21,398 nt of DNA, from positions 1 to 21,398 of the forward strand of contig CAZYPK010000084.1 of NCBI GenBank assembly GCA_964649195.1, given 5' to 3'. The notes below the pieces were generated by a model. It saw only the letters and a program-made list of their open reading frames with translations, was not told the DNA's origin and searched no databases. Each line of letters starts with the position of its first letter. Position 1 is the first letter of the stretch. Of this stretch, positions 6,992-14,208 are shown one piece after another. A program made the translations under genes and the position numbers. The stretch comes from JTS-RE9 sp964649195. Lineage in GTDB: Bacteria; Planctomycetota; Phycisphaerae; Phycisphaerales; Phycisphaeraceae.

Positions 6992-9127
6992 ATGAGCATA
7001 CGAAGCGTGGTCGCCATCACGATGCTCTTTGCCTCGCCGGCGCTGGCCATCACGGACAAGGAACGGCGGGACGCCTTTGCCTGGTTCGATTCGCTCGATT
7101 ACCCGGACACCAAAGAGAAGCCGTTTGTGCGGGCCAGAATCGGCGGTTACATCGATCCGCAGACAGGCGACCCGGCAAGCTGGTGGACGGAAGGATTTTT
7201 GATCGCGCACGAAGGGGATCACTTCACACTGCTCACGATACACCTGACGACGGAGTCGTATCAAACGACGAAACCCGCAGAACCGGGGGTGCCCGATCAT
7301 GAGCGGGTGGGATTTGAGCGTGTCGATTTTCGCAAGTGGGCGGCGGCGATGCTGGCCGAGCAGCGGAAGATTCCCGCGGACGACGCCGGCGAGGTCCGGC
7401 ACTGGAAGGATTCGTGGTCCCCGCTGAACCCGGCCCGCAAGACGCGCCTGTTCTTCATCGCCCGTGCGCTGGACCGCCAGGGTCACGCCGACATGGCGCG
7501 ACAGATGTGCGACTTCGCGGCGGGCCTGACGGACCTTGACGAAGACGCGGACCCCGATGCCGCACGCGGCTTGCCTGGTTCCATCCAATACGATCTGGCA
7601 ACGGTTCACTTCGAGCGGGCCTCCAACCTGTTCGCCGGCGACGGTCCCGGACGGGCGGAGATTCTCGGCGCATTCGAAAAATTCACGCGGGACTTTAGCC
7701 CCTCGCATCACGTGAACCCGGAGCGGATTGCGGATGCGAAATACACCGTCGCGCTCCTGAAGCAAATGCTGGCTGAGGATGCCCGACACGCCAAGCGGGC
7801 GCGAAAGACCTGGGAGGAATCGACTCAGGCTCAGCGGATCGCGGAGTTGATCCATCGATTGCGCGATCCGTTCGAGCCGGCGGCGGGGTTCGCGGGGATG
7901 AAAGGCGACCAAAGGCCCGCCCAACTGCTGGAAGAGATCGGATTCGACGCCATCCCGGCGCTGATTGAAGCGGCAGGCGACAGGCGGTTCTCGCGCGGCT
8001 TGGGGCAGGATCAGACGTTTGACCGCTACACCGGCGTGCCGCGCATCGGCGACGCGGCGGTCAACATCATCGAGTCGATCGCCGCCCGGCGGTTCAACCT
8101 GGGCAACACCGCCGACGCCGACATCAAGGGCGAAATCCAGGCGTGGTGGGATGCGGTGCGCACGCGCGGCCAGCGGACGGTGCTCGTCGAAGGCATCGAA
8201 GTGCTGGATGAAAACTCGCCGCGGCAGGCGTGGCGGCTGCTGCAACTGGAGGATGCGGTCAATCGCAAGCGCTGGCTGGGTGATGAGCGCGGCCGTCGGG
8301 CCTGGGAGGAAAGAGCCGGCGCCATGAAAGATCGCACCGGCTGGGAGATGATCGGCGCCGGGATGCTCGACCGGTCGCAAACCCTGGAACACGCGCCGGC
8401 GGTCGGAGCGCTGCTGCGGGTGATTGAAAATGCGGACACGCGCGGACGAGGCGGTCGCGGCGGGGAGGCGCGGTTTCAGTTGATGGGAATCGTGCAACTG
8501 CTCGACGATGGACGGGTCGATGAGATGTTCGCGCGCATGATGAGGGAATCAGGGGACATGCACCTGCGATGGCGTGCGGCGATGTGCCTCCATCAGCGCG
8601 GATCGAAGGAGGCTGTGCCGGCGCTGCTGGCGGAACTGGCGCTGCTGCCGCGGGTGCAGCCGAAACAGGACGATGGACGGTACGGGCTGGTGGAATTTCT
8701 GGTGGAATGCGGCGACTCGGCGGCGCTGGAGGGGCTTGCGCGGCTCCTGCCTTTGTTCGAGCCGAAGGTGCGGGTATCGGCGATCATGCGAATCGACGAA
8801 CTGCGGCTGCTGGGGATGTGGCTGTTGCATGCCCGATCGCCGGTGGACGATGCGCTGCGGCGGGCATTGTCGGCCCGGCCGCTGGAGACCTGGCTGGCCG
8901 GCGAGCTGCGCGAGCGCGGAGCCGTCGCCGGAATGTCCACCTCGGTGCGACAGGACCATCTGAACGTGCATGTCGGCCATCCGCGCGTGTGCGATATGGC
9001 GGCCAACCGGCTGGAGCGACTGGCCCCGGCCAGGTACGGCGGGATGTTCGACATGCGCGGCACCATCGCGCAGCGCAACGCCTGCTGCACCGCCATGTGG
9101 CGCCAATGGAAACAAACGCAGCCGTGA
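6992..9127 (+). CDS. Secreted HEAT-like repeat protein of unknown function
   Basis: A 711-residue protein with a clear signal peptide (cleavage expected after SPALA, residue 19). The first third has a compact domain with RARIGGYIDPQTGDPASWWTEGFL, which I do not recognise beyond its being planctomycete-like. The rest is alpha-helical, with segments such as DAIPALIEAAGDRRF and EAVPALLAELALL that match degenerate HEAT repeats, suggesting a protein-binding scaffold outside the cytoplasm. No catalytic motif is evident. The start is supported by the signal peptide rather than by its weak upstream GGGA. It follows the DUF1501 gene by 84 bp on the same strand and could be read through from it, but no regulatory signal is seen. 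Confidence 0.8.
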   Translation: MSIRSVVAITMLFASPALAITDKERRDAFAWFDSLDYPDTKEKPFVRARIGGYIDPQTGDPASWWTEGFLIAHEGDHFTLLTIHLTTESYQTTKPAEPGVPDHERVGFERVDFRKWAAAMLAEQRKIPADDAGEVRHWKDSWSPLNPARKTRLFFIARALDRQGHADMARQMCDFAAGLTDLDEDADPDAARGLPGSIQYDLATVHFERASNLFAGDGPGRAEILGAFEKFTRDFSPSHHVNPERIADAKYTVALLKQMLAEDARHAKRARKTWEESTQAQRIAELIHRLRDPFEPAAGFAGMKGDQRPAQLLEEIGFDAIPALIEAAGDRRFSRGLGQDQTFDRYTGVPRIGDAAVNIIESIAARRFNLGNTADADIKGEIQAWWDAVRTRGQRTVLVEGIEVLDENSPRQAWRLLQLEDAVNRKRWLGDERGRRAWEERAGAMKDRTGWEMIGAGMLDRSQTLEHAPAVGALLRVIENADTRGRGGRGGEARFQLMGIVQLLDDGRVDEMFARMMRESGDMHLRWRAAMCLHQRGSKEAVPALLAELALLPRVQPKQDDGRYGLVEFLVECGDSAALEGLARLLPLFEPKVRVSAIMRIDELRLLGMWLLHARSPVDDALRRALSARPLETWLAGELRERGAVAGMSTSVRQDHLNVHVGHPRVCDMAANRLERLAPARYGGMFDMRGTIAQRNACCTAMWRQWKQTQP

Positions 9128-9231
9128 ACGCAGTTTCAGTTTCGCAGTTTCAGCGTGATATCTCTCGTGACATCTCCCGTTCAGCCGCCGCACGCTCTTC
9201 GGGATACAATGGATCAACACAGGAGCATGTC

Positions 9232-9504
9232 ATGGTTCGCATGAACATCGACGAAGCGGCACGCAGGCTGTCCGAGCTCATCGAGCGCGTCGAGCGCGAC
9301 GGCCAGACCATCGAACTGTCGCGCGGCGACCGGGTGGTGGCCCGCATTTCGCCGGCCGAGGGTGATGGCCGGCTCCAGGGGAAGGATCTCAAGGCGTTCT
9401 TCGCCTCATTGCCCGACATGGGCGATGACCGCGAAGCCTTCGCCCGTGACATTGAATCGGCGCGGGATATCTACCTTCCGGATCGGGACCCATGGGCGGA
9501 TTGA
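9232..9504 (+). CDS. Phd/YefM-like antitoxin of a PIN toxin pair
   Basis: A 90-residue protein with the usual antitoxin plan: an N-terminal DNA-binding and dimerisation part (EAARRLSELIERVERDGQTIELSRGDRVVARISP, residues 7-41) and an acidic C-terminal tail expected to wrap the toxin (DIESARDIYLPDRDPWAD). The EL-x-ERVE-x-G-x-TIEL-x-R-x-G-x-VVARI pattern is characteristic of the Phd/YefM family. AGGAG at 9221-9225, 6 nt upstream, fixes the start at 9232 although the open frame continues further upstream. It overlaps the PIN gene by 13 bp. The protein probably represses its own promoter, as is general for this family. Confidence 0.85.
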   Translation: MVRMNIDEAARRLSELIERVERDGQTIELSRGDRVVARISPAEGDGRLQGKDLKAFFASLPDMGDDREAFARDIESARDIYLPDRDPWAD

Positions 9505-9893
9505 TCGTTGACACATCGGTCTTCATTCACCTTGAACGCCAGGGCGTTTCGCCCGACTTTGCGAGATGGCGCGAATATGGTGACGTCTTCATCAGCGCGA
9601 TCACGCTCTCCGAGATGCTTGTCGGCATTCACCGCGCGAACACCATCGATCGTCGGGTGAAGCGACAGGCATTCATTGATGCGGTCCGAAGCCGCATCGC
9701 GGTGCTGCCTTTTGATGAAATCGTGGCAATCACACACGCACAATTGGCGGCATCGCTGGCGGACGCCGGCACGCCGATTGGAGCGCATGATCTGTTGATT
9801 GCGGCAACCGCCATCACCAATGATTGCGCACTGCTGACCGCCAACTCACGGGAATTCAGCCGGGTCACCGGATTGGATGTTCTCCCGTTCTGA
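9492..9893 (+). CDS. vapC: VapC-like PIN-domain toxin
   Basis: A 133-residue PIN-domain ribonuclease. Acidic residues expected in the active site are D7 (IVDTSVFI), E41 (LSEMLVG) and D100 (GAHDLLIAATA). The fourth position is N118 (LLTANSREF), which is a frequent variant. Length and motif spacing match VapC toxins that cut tRNA, rRNA or mRNA. It overlaps the upstream antitoxin gene by 13 bp, giving a canonical antitoxin-toxin order and coupling. No target can be inferred from sequence. Confidence 0.9.
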   Translation: MGGLIVDTSVFIHLERQGVSPDFARWREYGDVFISAITLSEMLVGIHRANTIDRRVKRQAFIDAVRSRIAVLPFDEIVAITHAQLAASLADAGTPIGAHDLLIAATAITNDCALLTANSREFSRVTGLDVLPF

Positions 9894-9930
9894 AATTCAT
9901 GCGGTTACCGCGCATCGTTACACTGGCGCC

Positions 9931-11079
9931 ATGAAACGATCACCCATCAGCGAAACCCGATCGAGTTGCTCCATTGCGACCGATGCATGCATTCTCGCTT
10001 CATCACTGCTCTGCTTTTTCGTTCTCTCCGGCTGCGGCCCCGACGCATCCAACCCATCCACATCGTCGGACACCCAACCCGCCGCGCGGCGCATCGAGGT
10101 CGGCGACGCCAAAGCGCCCGCGCCCGCCCCGCCCGGCATGGTCTGGATCCCCGGCGGCACCTTCACGATGGGCAGTGACTGGGCCGCCGCCAAGCCCGAT
10201 GAGAAGCCGGCGCATCTGGTCCGCGTCGATGGCTTCTGGATGGATGAAGCGGAAGTGACCAACCGGCAGTTCGCGGAGTTCGTGAAGGCGACGGGCCACG
10301 TCACGCTGGCGGAGAAGACGCCGACGCGGGAGGAGTTTCCCGATGCGCCGCCGGAGAATCTGGTGGCCGGTTCGATTCGCTTCATGGTCCCCGAAGGTGT
10401 GGTGTCGCTGAACAATCATTACCAGTGGTGGGCCTACGCACCGGGCTGGAGTTGGAAGGTTCCCGAAGGCCCCGGCGGAGTGAGCTATGAGGACCGCCTG
10501 GATCATCCGGTGGTGCATGTCTCCTGGGATGATGCGGCGGCCTACGCGAAGTGGGCGGGCAAGCGGTTGCCCACCGAAGCCGAGTGGGAGTTCGCGGCCC
10601 GCGGCGGCAAGCTGGAGGAGTGGGAATCCAGCGATGCGCTTTACGCCGACGCGAAGGCGAAGAAATGGAACGCCAACATCTGGCAGGGCCGGTTTCCTTA
10701 CGTCAATGATTCATCCGACGGTTTCGAGCGGACCGCGCCGGTGAAGCAATATGCCCCCAATGCGTTTGGGCTTTACGACATGGCGGGCAACGTGTGGGAG
10801 TGGTGTGCCGACTGGTACGCGCCGGATTACTACGCGAAGCAGTCGGAGTCGATGGTGGTGATGAAGGACGGGGTGCGCGTGAATCCGCAGGGCGTGCCTC
10901 GTGAAGCGAGCTGGGATGCGCGAACGCCCGGCGGCGGACCGACGAAGGTGGCGCGCGGCGGATCGTACCTGTGCAGCGACCTCTATTGCCGGGGATATCG
11001 CCCCAGCCAGCGGTCGCCGACGACGGCGGACACCGCGCTGCCTCACACGGGATTCCGCTGCGTGAAGGATGCGAAGTAG
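9931..11079 (+). CDS. Lipoprotein formylglycine-generating enzyme (SUMF1/FGE family)
   Basis: A 382-residue FGE-sulfatase domain protein. ATG 9931 is preferred over the upstream frame because it places a lipoprotein signal (hydrophobic LLCFFVLSGC) at the N-terminus. The domain starts at GMVWIPGGTFTMGSD and includes HVSWDDAAAYAKWAGKRLPTEAEWEFAARGG and LYDMAGNVWEWCADWY. Near the end, GGSYLCSDLYCRGYR gives Cys348-x4-Cys353, the spacing of the active-site pair of characterised FGEs, so true cysteine-to-formylglycine conversion of sulfatases is plausible. Many DUF323 relatives lack this pair. No sulfatase gene lies in the window. The gene follows the PIN toxin by 37 bp. Confidence 0.9.
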   Translation: MKRSPISETRSSCSIATDACILASSLLCFFVLSGCGPDASNPSTSSDTQPAARRIEVGDAKAPAPAPPGMVWIPGGTFTMGSDWAAAKPDEKPAHLVRVDGFWMDEAEVTNRQFAEFVKATGHVTLAEKTPTREEFPDAPPENLVAGSIRFMVPEGVVSLNNHYQWWAYAPGWSWKVPEGPGGVSYEDRLDHPVVHVSWDDAAAYAKWAGKRLPTEAEWEFAARGGKLEEWESSDALYADAKAKKWNANIWQGRFPYVNDSSDGFERTAPVKQYAPNAFGLYDMAGNVWEWCADWYAPDYYAKQSESMVVMKDGVRVNPQGVPREASWDARTPGGGPTKVARGGSYLCSDLYCRGYRPSQRSPTTADTALPHTGFRCVKDAK

Positions 11080-11102
11080 GCGACGGACAAGGGCCGGGTA
11101 AA

Positions 11103-11126
11103 GAGGTCAGAGGTCAGAAGTCAGAA
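11103..11126 (+). repeat. Three tandem 7-nt units GAGGTCA/GAAGTCA
   Basis: Units at 11103-11109, 11110-11116 and 11117-11123 are followed by a partial GAA. The array sits in the 51-bp gap between two convergent genes and ends 4 bp before the stop codon of the minus-strand gene. It looks like a single arm of the inverted arrays found elsewhere, with no mirror arm. Confidence 0.75.
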
Positions 11127-11130
11127 CCCG

Positions 11131-12045
11131 TCAATACCGAAACTCCACGCGATCGAGCTTTCGTTTCTTCTCCCCTGCCGTCACCGGCACCTCCAACTCG
11201 ATCGCTTCCTTCGTGTTCAGATCGCGGATGCGGAATTCGCCGTGGGCGAAAATGTCGCCCTCCGCATCGATCAGTTCCAACCGCACATACCCCCGGGCGA
11301 TCGCCTCCAGCGCCAGTTTCTTCGCCAGCGTGTCGGCTTTCGCGTGAGCCTCCTGGAGCAGCGCGTCGGTGGCGGGGTAATCCTTGCCGCGTTCGACGGT
11401 GATGATCAGCACGCGCGAGCCTTGCGAAAACGCCTTGGGCTTCGCCTTGATCAGGTCGCCGAAGGATTCGACGCCGATGACGACCTTCTCCACCGTCACC
11501 GGCTTGATCGACCCGATGAACTGGGCGAACTTTTCGCGCACCGGCGGAAAGAGCATCAGGATGCCGAAGATCGCCAGCGCCAGCGCCAGACCGATGAGCG
11601 CCAGTTTCACCCGCTCCTTCACGGATACGGGCTTGGGCGGGGCGACCGTCCTGGCCGCCACCGACCGGCTCTGCACCTGCACCCGCCCGCCAGGCTCGAC
11701 CACATAGAGCGACTGCACCTCCTCGCCGGTGCGGTACTCGGCGCTGCGCAGCGTCGAAAACACACTTGCCCGATCCTGCGGAGGCAGCACCCCCACGAGC
11801 TGCTCGATCGCCTGCCGCACCGCATCCTCGGGCGACGGGCCCAGTTTGTGAATCGAAGTCGGATGATTGTCCGGCAGCACGCTGAAGGCCGACCCGCTCA
11901 TGTCGAGGTTGAACTTGAGGCCGAGCGTCGCCGCGAACTCCACCCATGTCTCCAACCTGGCCTGCACCGCTTCATCGCCCGACAGCCGACCTTCGATCAG
12001 GCCGTCGAGCAGGATCATGCCTTCGGTTTTGTCGTGGGGGGTCAT
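11131..12045 (-). CDS. Membrane-anchored protein of unknown function
   Basis: A 304-residue protein that I do not recognise. Residues 1-145 are cytoplasmic-looking. They begin with ILLDGLIEGRLSGDEA, which is reminiscent of the short anti-sigma-like or zinc-finger-like N-termini of planctomycete membrane proteins but has no cysteines. One transmembrane helix follows (about 146-165, LALIGLALALAIFGILMLF). The C-terminal half alternates helices and strands (EKVVIGVESFGDLIKAKPKAF, VLIITVERGKDYPATDALL) and ends with a beta-rich segment. AAAGG lies 8 nt upstream of the ATG. It is downstream of, and on the same strand as, the GYF_2 gene, separated by REP-like palindromes. Confidence 0.75.
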   Translation of the reverse strand: MTPHDKTEGMILLDGLIEGRLSGDEAVQARLETWVEFAATLGLKFNLDMSGSAFSVLPDNHPTSIHKLGPSPEDAVRQAIEQLVGVLPPQDRASVFSTLRSAEYRTGEEVQSLYVVEPGGRVQVQSRSVAARTVAPPKPVSVKERVKLALIGLALALAIFGILMLFPPVREKFAQFIGSIKPVTVEKVVIGVESFGDLIKAKPKAFSQGSRVLIITVERGKDYPATDALLQEAHAKADTLAKKLALEAIARGYVRLELIDAEGDIFAHGEFRIRDLNTKEAIELEVPVTAGEKKRKLDRVEFRY

Positions 12046-12078
12046 GCCCGGACCTTTCAGGGATCATCGCGGGGGATC

Positions 12079-12131
12079 GCGAAGCCGCGAGCGGCTTGAG
12101 TGCGGGGGAGCGAAGCCGCGAGCGGCTTGAG
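12079..12131. repeat. Two copies of a 22-bp REP-like palindrome
   Basis: GCGAAGCCGCGAGCGGCTTG occurs in identical 22-bp units at 12079-12100 and 12110-12131, 31 bp apart. Each is nearly self-complementary (AAGCCGC/GCGGCTT stem with a two-base centre). They fill the gap between two minus-strand genes, beginning 2 bp from the stop of the GYF_2-containing gene, and could act as a transcript-stabilising or attenuating structure. Confidence 0.75.
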
Positions 12132-12133
12132 AT

Positions 12134-12844
12134 TCACGCCTTCACATATGGCCTTAGCGCTCCGATTTGATTCGCGGCGCGCCAGTCGTGGATTTCTTCC
12201 GTCCATACCAACGTCGAACCCGTGATCTGACCGGCCTTGAGCATCGCCAGCAGTTGCGATTCCGGGATGGGTCCCACCGCCTGGCCGTGGGCTTCGTAAT
12301 GCCATTGCCGAACCGTCGGTTTTTCAATCTGCGGGGCGTGATGCTGAACGTGTTGCACCACCTGCCGGGGTATGGGCTGTTCGAAGTCGCTGTTCGCATC
12401 CATGATGTCACCCTCGCTCTGCGCCTGAACCAGTTGATCCAGGTCGGACGGGGCTTCGAGCATGTGCGGCTGCTCCGCGGAGTGGCCGGGCAGGGCGGTG
12501 TAGGTCTGCCTGGTGTCCACGCCAAGCTGATGATCGTGGGCATCGAGCCGGGCGAAGGTATGCTGGCGGAAGGCTTCGTTCTTGAGTCGTTCCTGGCGAA
12601 GCTGTTCGCGGAGGCGGCGATTCTCGCGGGCCTGGAAGTCGCGGTGCGATTGCTCCTCCTTCAGATTCGACAGGCAGGCGACGACGACGATGGGAATCCA
12701 TCCGCCCAGGATGCCGGACAGGAACCCGATGGCGAAACCGCCGGCAAACCAGCCGCCGGTTGATCGCCCTTTTGATGAGGCGATACCTGCACAGATGCCG
12801 CCGATGATCGAACCCATCAGTATCAGAATGATCAACATTTCCAT
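12134..12844 (-). CDS. Membrane protein with C-terminal GYF_2 (DUF4339-like) domain
   Basis: A 236-residue protein. Residues 1-20 and about 32-60 are hydrophobic and glycine-rich and form two membrane helices. A charged helical linker (QARENRRLREQLRQERLKNEAF, about 72-95) suggests a coiled coil. The last 55 residues match a GYF_2 domain, WHYEAHGQAVGPIPESQLLAMLKAGQI followed by LVWTEEIHDWRAA, a fold thought to bind proline-rich peptides or partner proteins. The start at 12844 has a GGGGA about 11 nt upstream; the ATG two codons later is also possible. The gene lies between the CPBP protease gene and the unknown membrane protein on the same strand. Confidence 0.8.
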   Translation of the reverse strand: MEMLIILILMGSIIGGICAGIASSKGRSTGGWFAGGFAIGFLSGILGGWIPIVVVACLSNLKEEQSHRDFQARENRRLREQLRQERLKNEAFRQHTFARLDAHDHQLGVDTRQTYTALPGHSAEQPHMLEAPSDLDQLVQAQSEGDIMDANSDFEQPIPRQVVQHVQHHAPQIEKPTVRQWHYEAHGQAVGPIPESQLLAMLKAGQITGSTLVWTEEIHDWRAANQIGALRPYVKA

Positions 12845-12912
12845 GACGGCACAATTCCCCAGGGAGACGGATCGACCGAAATCAGCCCACCGGCGGCGAT
12901 TCTAACAAGTGA

Positions 12913-13749
12913 TCACAGATACGGAAAAACCTCGATCACCACCAGGTTGTGCAGAAAGTGGATGAGCATGGCCGGGTAGAGGCTGCCGCTTTTCCACTTC
13001 GACCAGCCCAGCAGCATTCCGACGAGAAACAGGTAAGGCAGGCCGACAATGTTTCCGTGCATCAGGGCGAAGAGAAAGGAGGCGAGAATGATCGCCCGCC
13101 AGGGCTTGATGGCGATCTGAAGCCAGTGCTGAATCAGGCCGCGAAAGGCGATCTCTTCGACGATCGCCGGGAAAACCGCGATCGCCAGGATGCGAAACAG
13201 TTGCTGATCCATCGCGGCCATCCAATCGACCGGCGTGACGCCGATCCCCTCGAGCAGCCAACGCCAGAGCAACGACCAGGCAAAGTTGAGCGCGAGCAGC
13301 GGGAAAAGCAGGCCGATGGCGATCCACGATTCCCGGCAACCGAAGCCGATCCGCGTCAGTTGCGCGGTCAGCGAAGTCCAATACATGGCTGCGAAGATGC
13401 AGGTGGTGACCAACAGCGCCGCCATCTGAAACAACAGGCCCAGTTCCGGCTCGCTGCCGCTGATGACGAAAGCGGAGACGCCGCCGCTGACGAGAATGAC
13501 GATGAGATAGGTCCAGAACATCGGCCAGACCGCCGGCGCCTTCAGATGGACCAGTTCGCGTTCGGACAACTGGCGCGGCATCTCGGGGCTGAGCACCGCG
13601 GCCGATTCCTTGTAGGGCATGCCGCAGCCGGTGCAGAAATAAAAGAAGGCGTTGAGCGGTGCATTGCAATAAGAACAGCGCTGCTGCGGCACATGCCGAT
13701 CGACAGAGGCGGCGGGCTTGCGCGAAAGCTGAATGTCGAATTCATCCAT
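12913..13749 (-). CDS. CPBP-family intramembrane protease with N-terminal zinc ribbon
   Basis: A 278-residue polytopic membrane protein. The N-terminus carries a zinc ribbon with C25, C28, C39 and C42. The C-terminal half carries the CPBP (Abi/CAAX protease-like) motifs: E198-E199-x3-R203, H231 in FALMHGN, and H264-x3-N268 in HFLHN. The glutamic-type intramembrane protease site is therefore complete. Substrates are unknown; relatives process prenylated proteins or bacteriocins, or act as cofactors. The reading frame continues 78 codons upstream, but that part is encoded by the composite repeat and is not believed. ATG 13749 was chosen because the conserved protein begins there; an ATG at 13779 is possible. 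The gene is divergent from the keto acid decarboxylase gene. Confidence 0.85.
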   Translation of the reverse strand: MDEFDIQLSRKPAASVDRHVPQQRCSYCNAPLNAFFYFCTGCGMPYKESAAVLSPEMPRQLSERELVHLKAPAVWPMFWTYLIVILVSGGVSAFVISGSEPELGLLFQMAALLVTTCIFAAMYWTSLTAQLTRIGFGCRESWIAIGLLFPLLALNFAWSLLWRWLLEGIGVTPVDWMAAMDQQLFRILAIAVFPAIVEEIAFRGLIQHWLQIAIKPWRAIILASFLFALMHGNIVGLPYLFLVGMLLGWSKWKSGSLYPAMLIHFLHNLVVIEVFPYL

Positions 13750-13790
13750 AACCAGGCTCGCGGCAGACCGTAGAATCATAACAGGCAGGG

Positions 13791-14173
13791 AAAGGCATTG
13801 AGGCACGAAGGGGGAAGAGGAAGGCATTAAGGCACGAAGGCACGGAGGGAAAGGCACGAAGGCTGAATGCTGAATGCTGAAGGCTGAAGAGGGAGAATGG
13901 CCAATGGCCATTGCAAAATGCAAATTGCAAAATGGCGGAGCAGATAACCAATCACCTGGAGATGCACGTCTGCCTCTCCTCATTCAGTATTCAGCCTTCA
14001 GCCTTCAGCATTCAGCATTCATGCCTTTCCCTTCGTGCCTTCATGCCTTCATGCCTTCATGCCTTCGTGCCTTCGTGCCTTCGTGCCTTCATGCCTTTCC
14101 CTTCGTGCCTTCGTGCCTTCATGCCTTCATGCCTTCGTGCCTTCAGCCTTCATGCCTTTCCCTTCGTGCCTTC
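13791..14173. repeat. Composite palindromic element 1 (with core; GCTGAAT-type arms)
   Basis: This fills the 459-base gap between two divergent genes. Left arm: 8-nt units of the GGCACGAA/GGCATTAA type (13791-13860), four 7-nt units GCTGAAT/GCTGAAG (13862-13889), and a 7-nt-phased block AATGGCC, AATGGCC, ATTGCAA, AATGCAA, ATTGCAA, AATGGCG. The core, GGAGCAGATAACCAATC through TGCCTCTCCTC, runs to about 13981. Right arm: about six inverted heptamers (ATTCAGC/CTTCAGC, to 14022), then roughly 18 inverted octamers (CCTTCGTG/CCTTCATG) to 14173. Unlike elements 3 and 4, the right arm lacks the inverted AT-rich block. The octamers read open in several frames, which extends spurious coding frames into both neighbours. 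Confidence 0.9.
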
Positions 14174-14208
14174 TGTTCCCTTCCCCTTCTTCTTTCCAGC
14201 GAGTTCTC

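Noticed and set aside
5396..8497. A 1033-codon open frame on the minus strand
   Set aside because: It is antisense to the DUF1501 and HEAT-like genes, reflects high GC codon bias, and its translation has no recognisable domain.
9877..9930. Upstream start of the FGE-type protein
   Set aside because: It overlaps the PIN gene and would bury the lipoprotein signal, which is correctly placed from ATG 9931.
13750..14208. Coding extensions of the CPBP protease and the keto acid decarboxylase through the repeats
   Set aside because: The extra residues are periodic translations of the 7- and 8-nt units, and family members start at the inner ATG codons.
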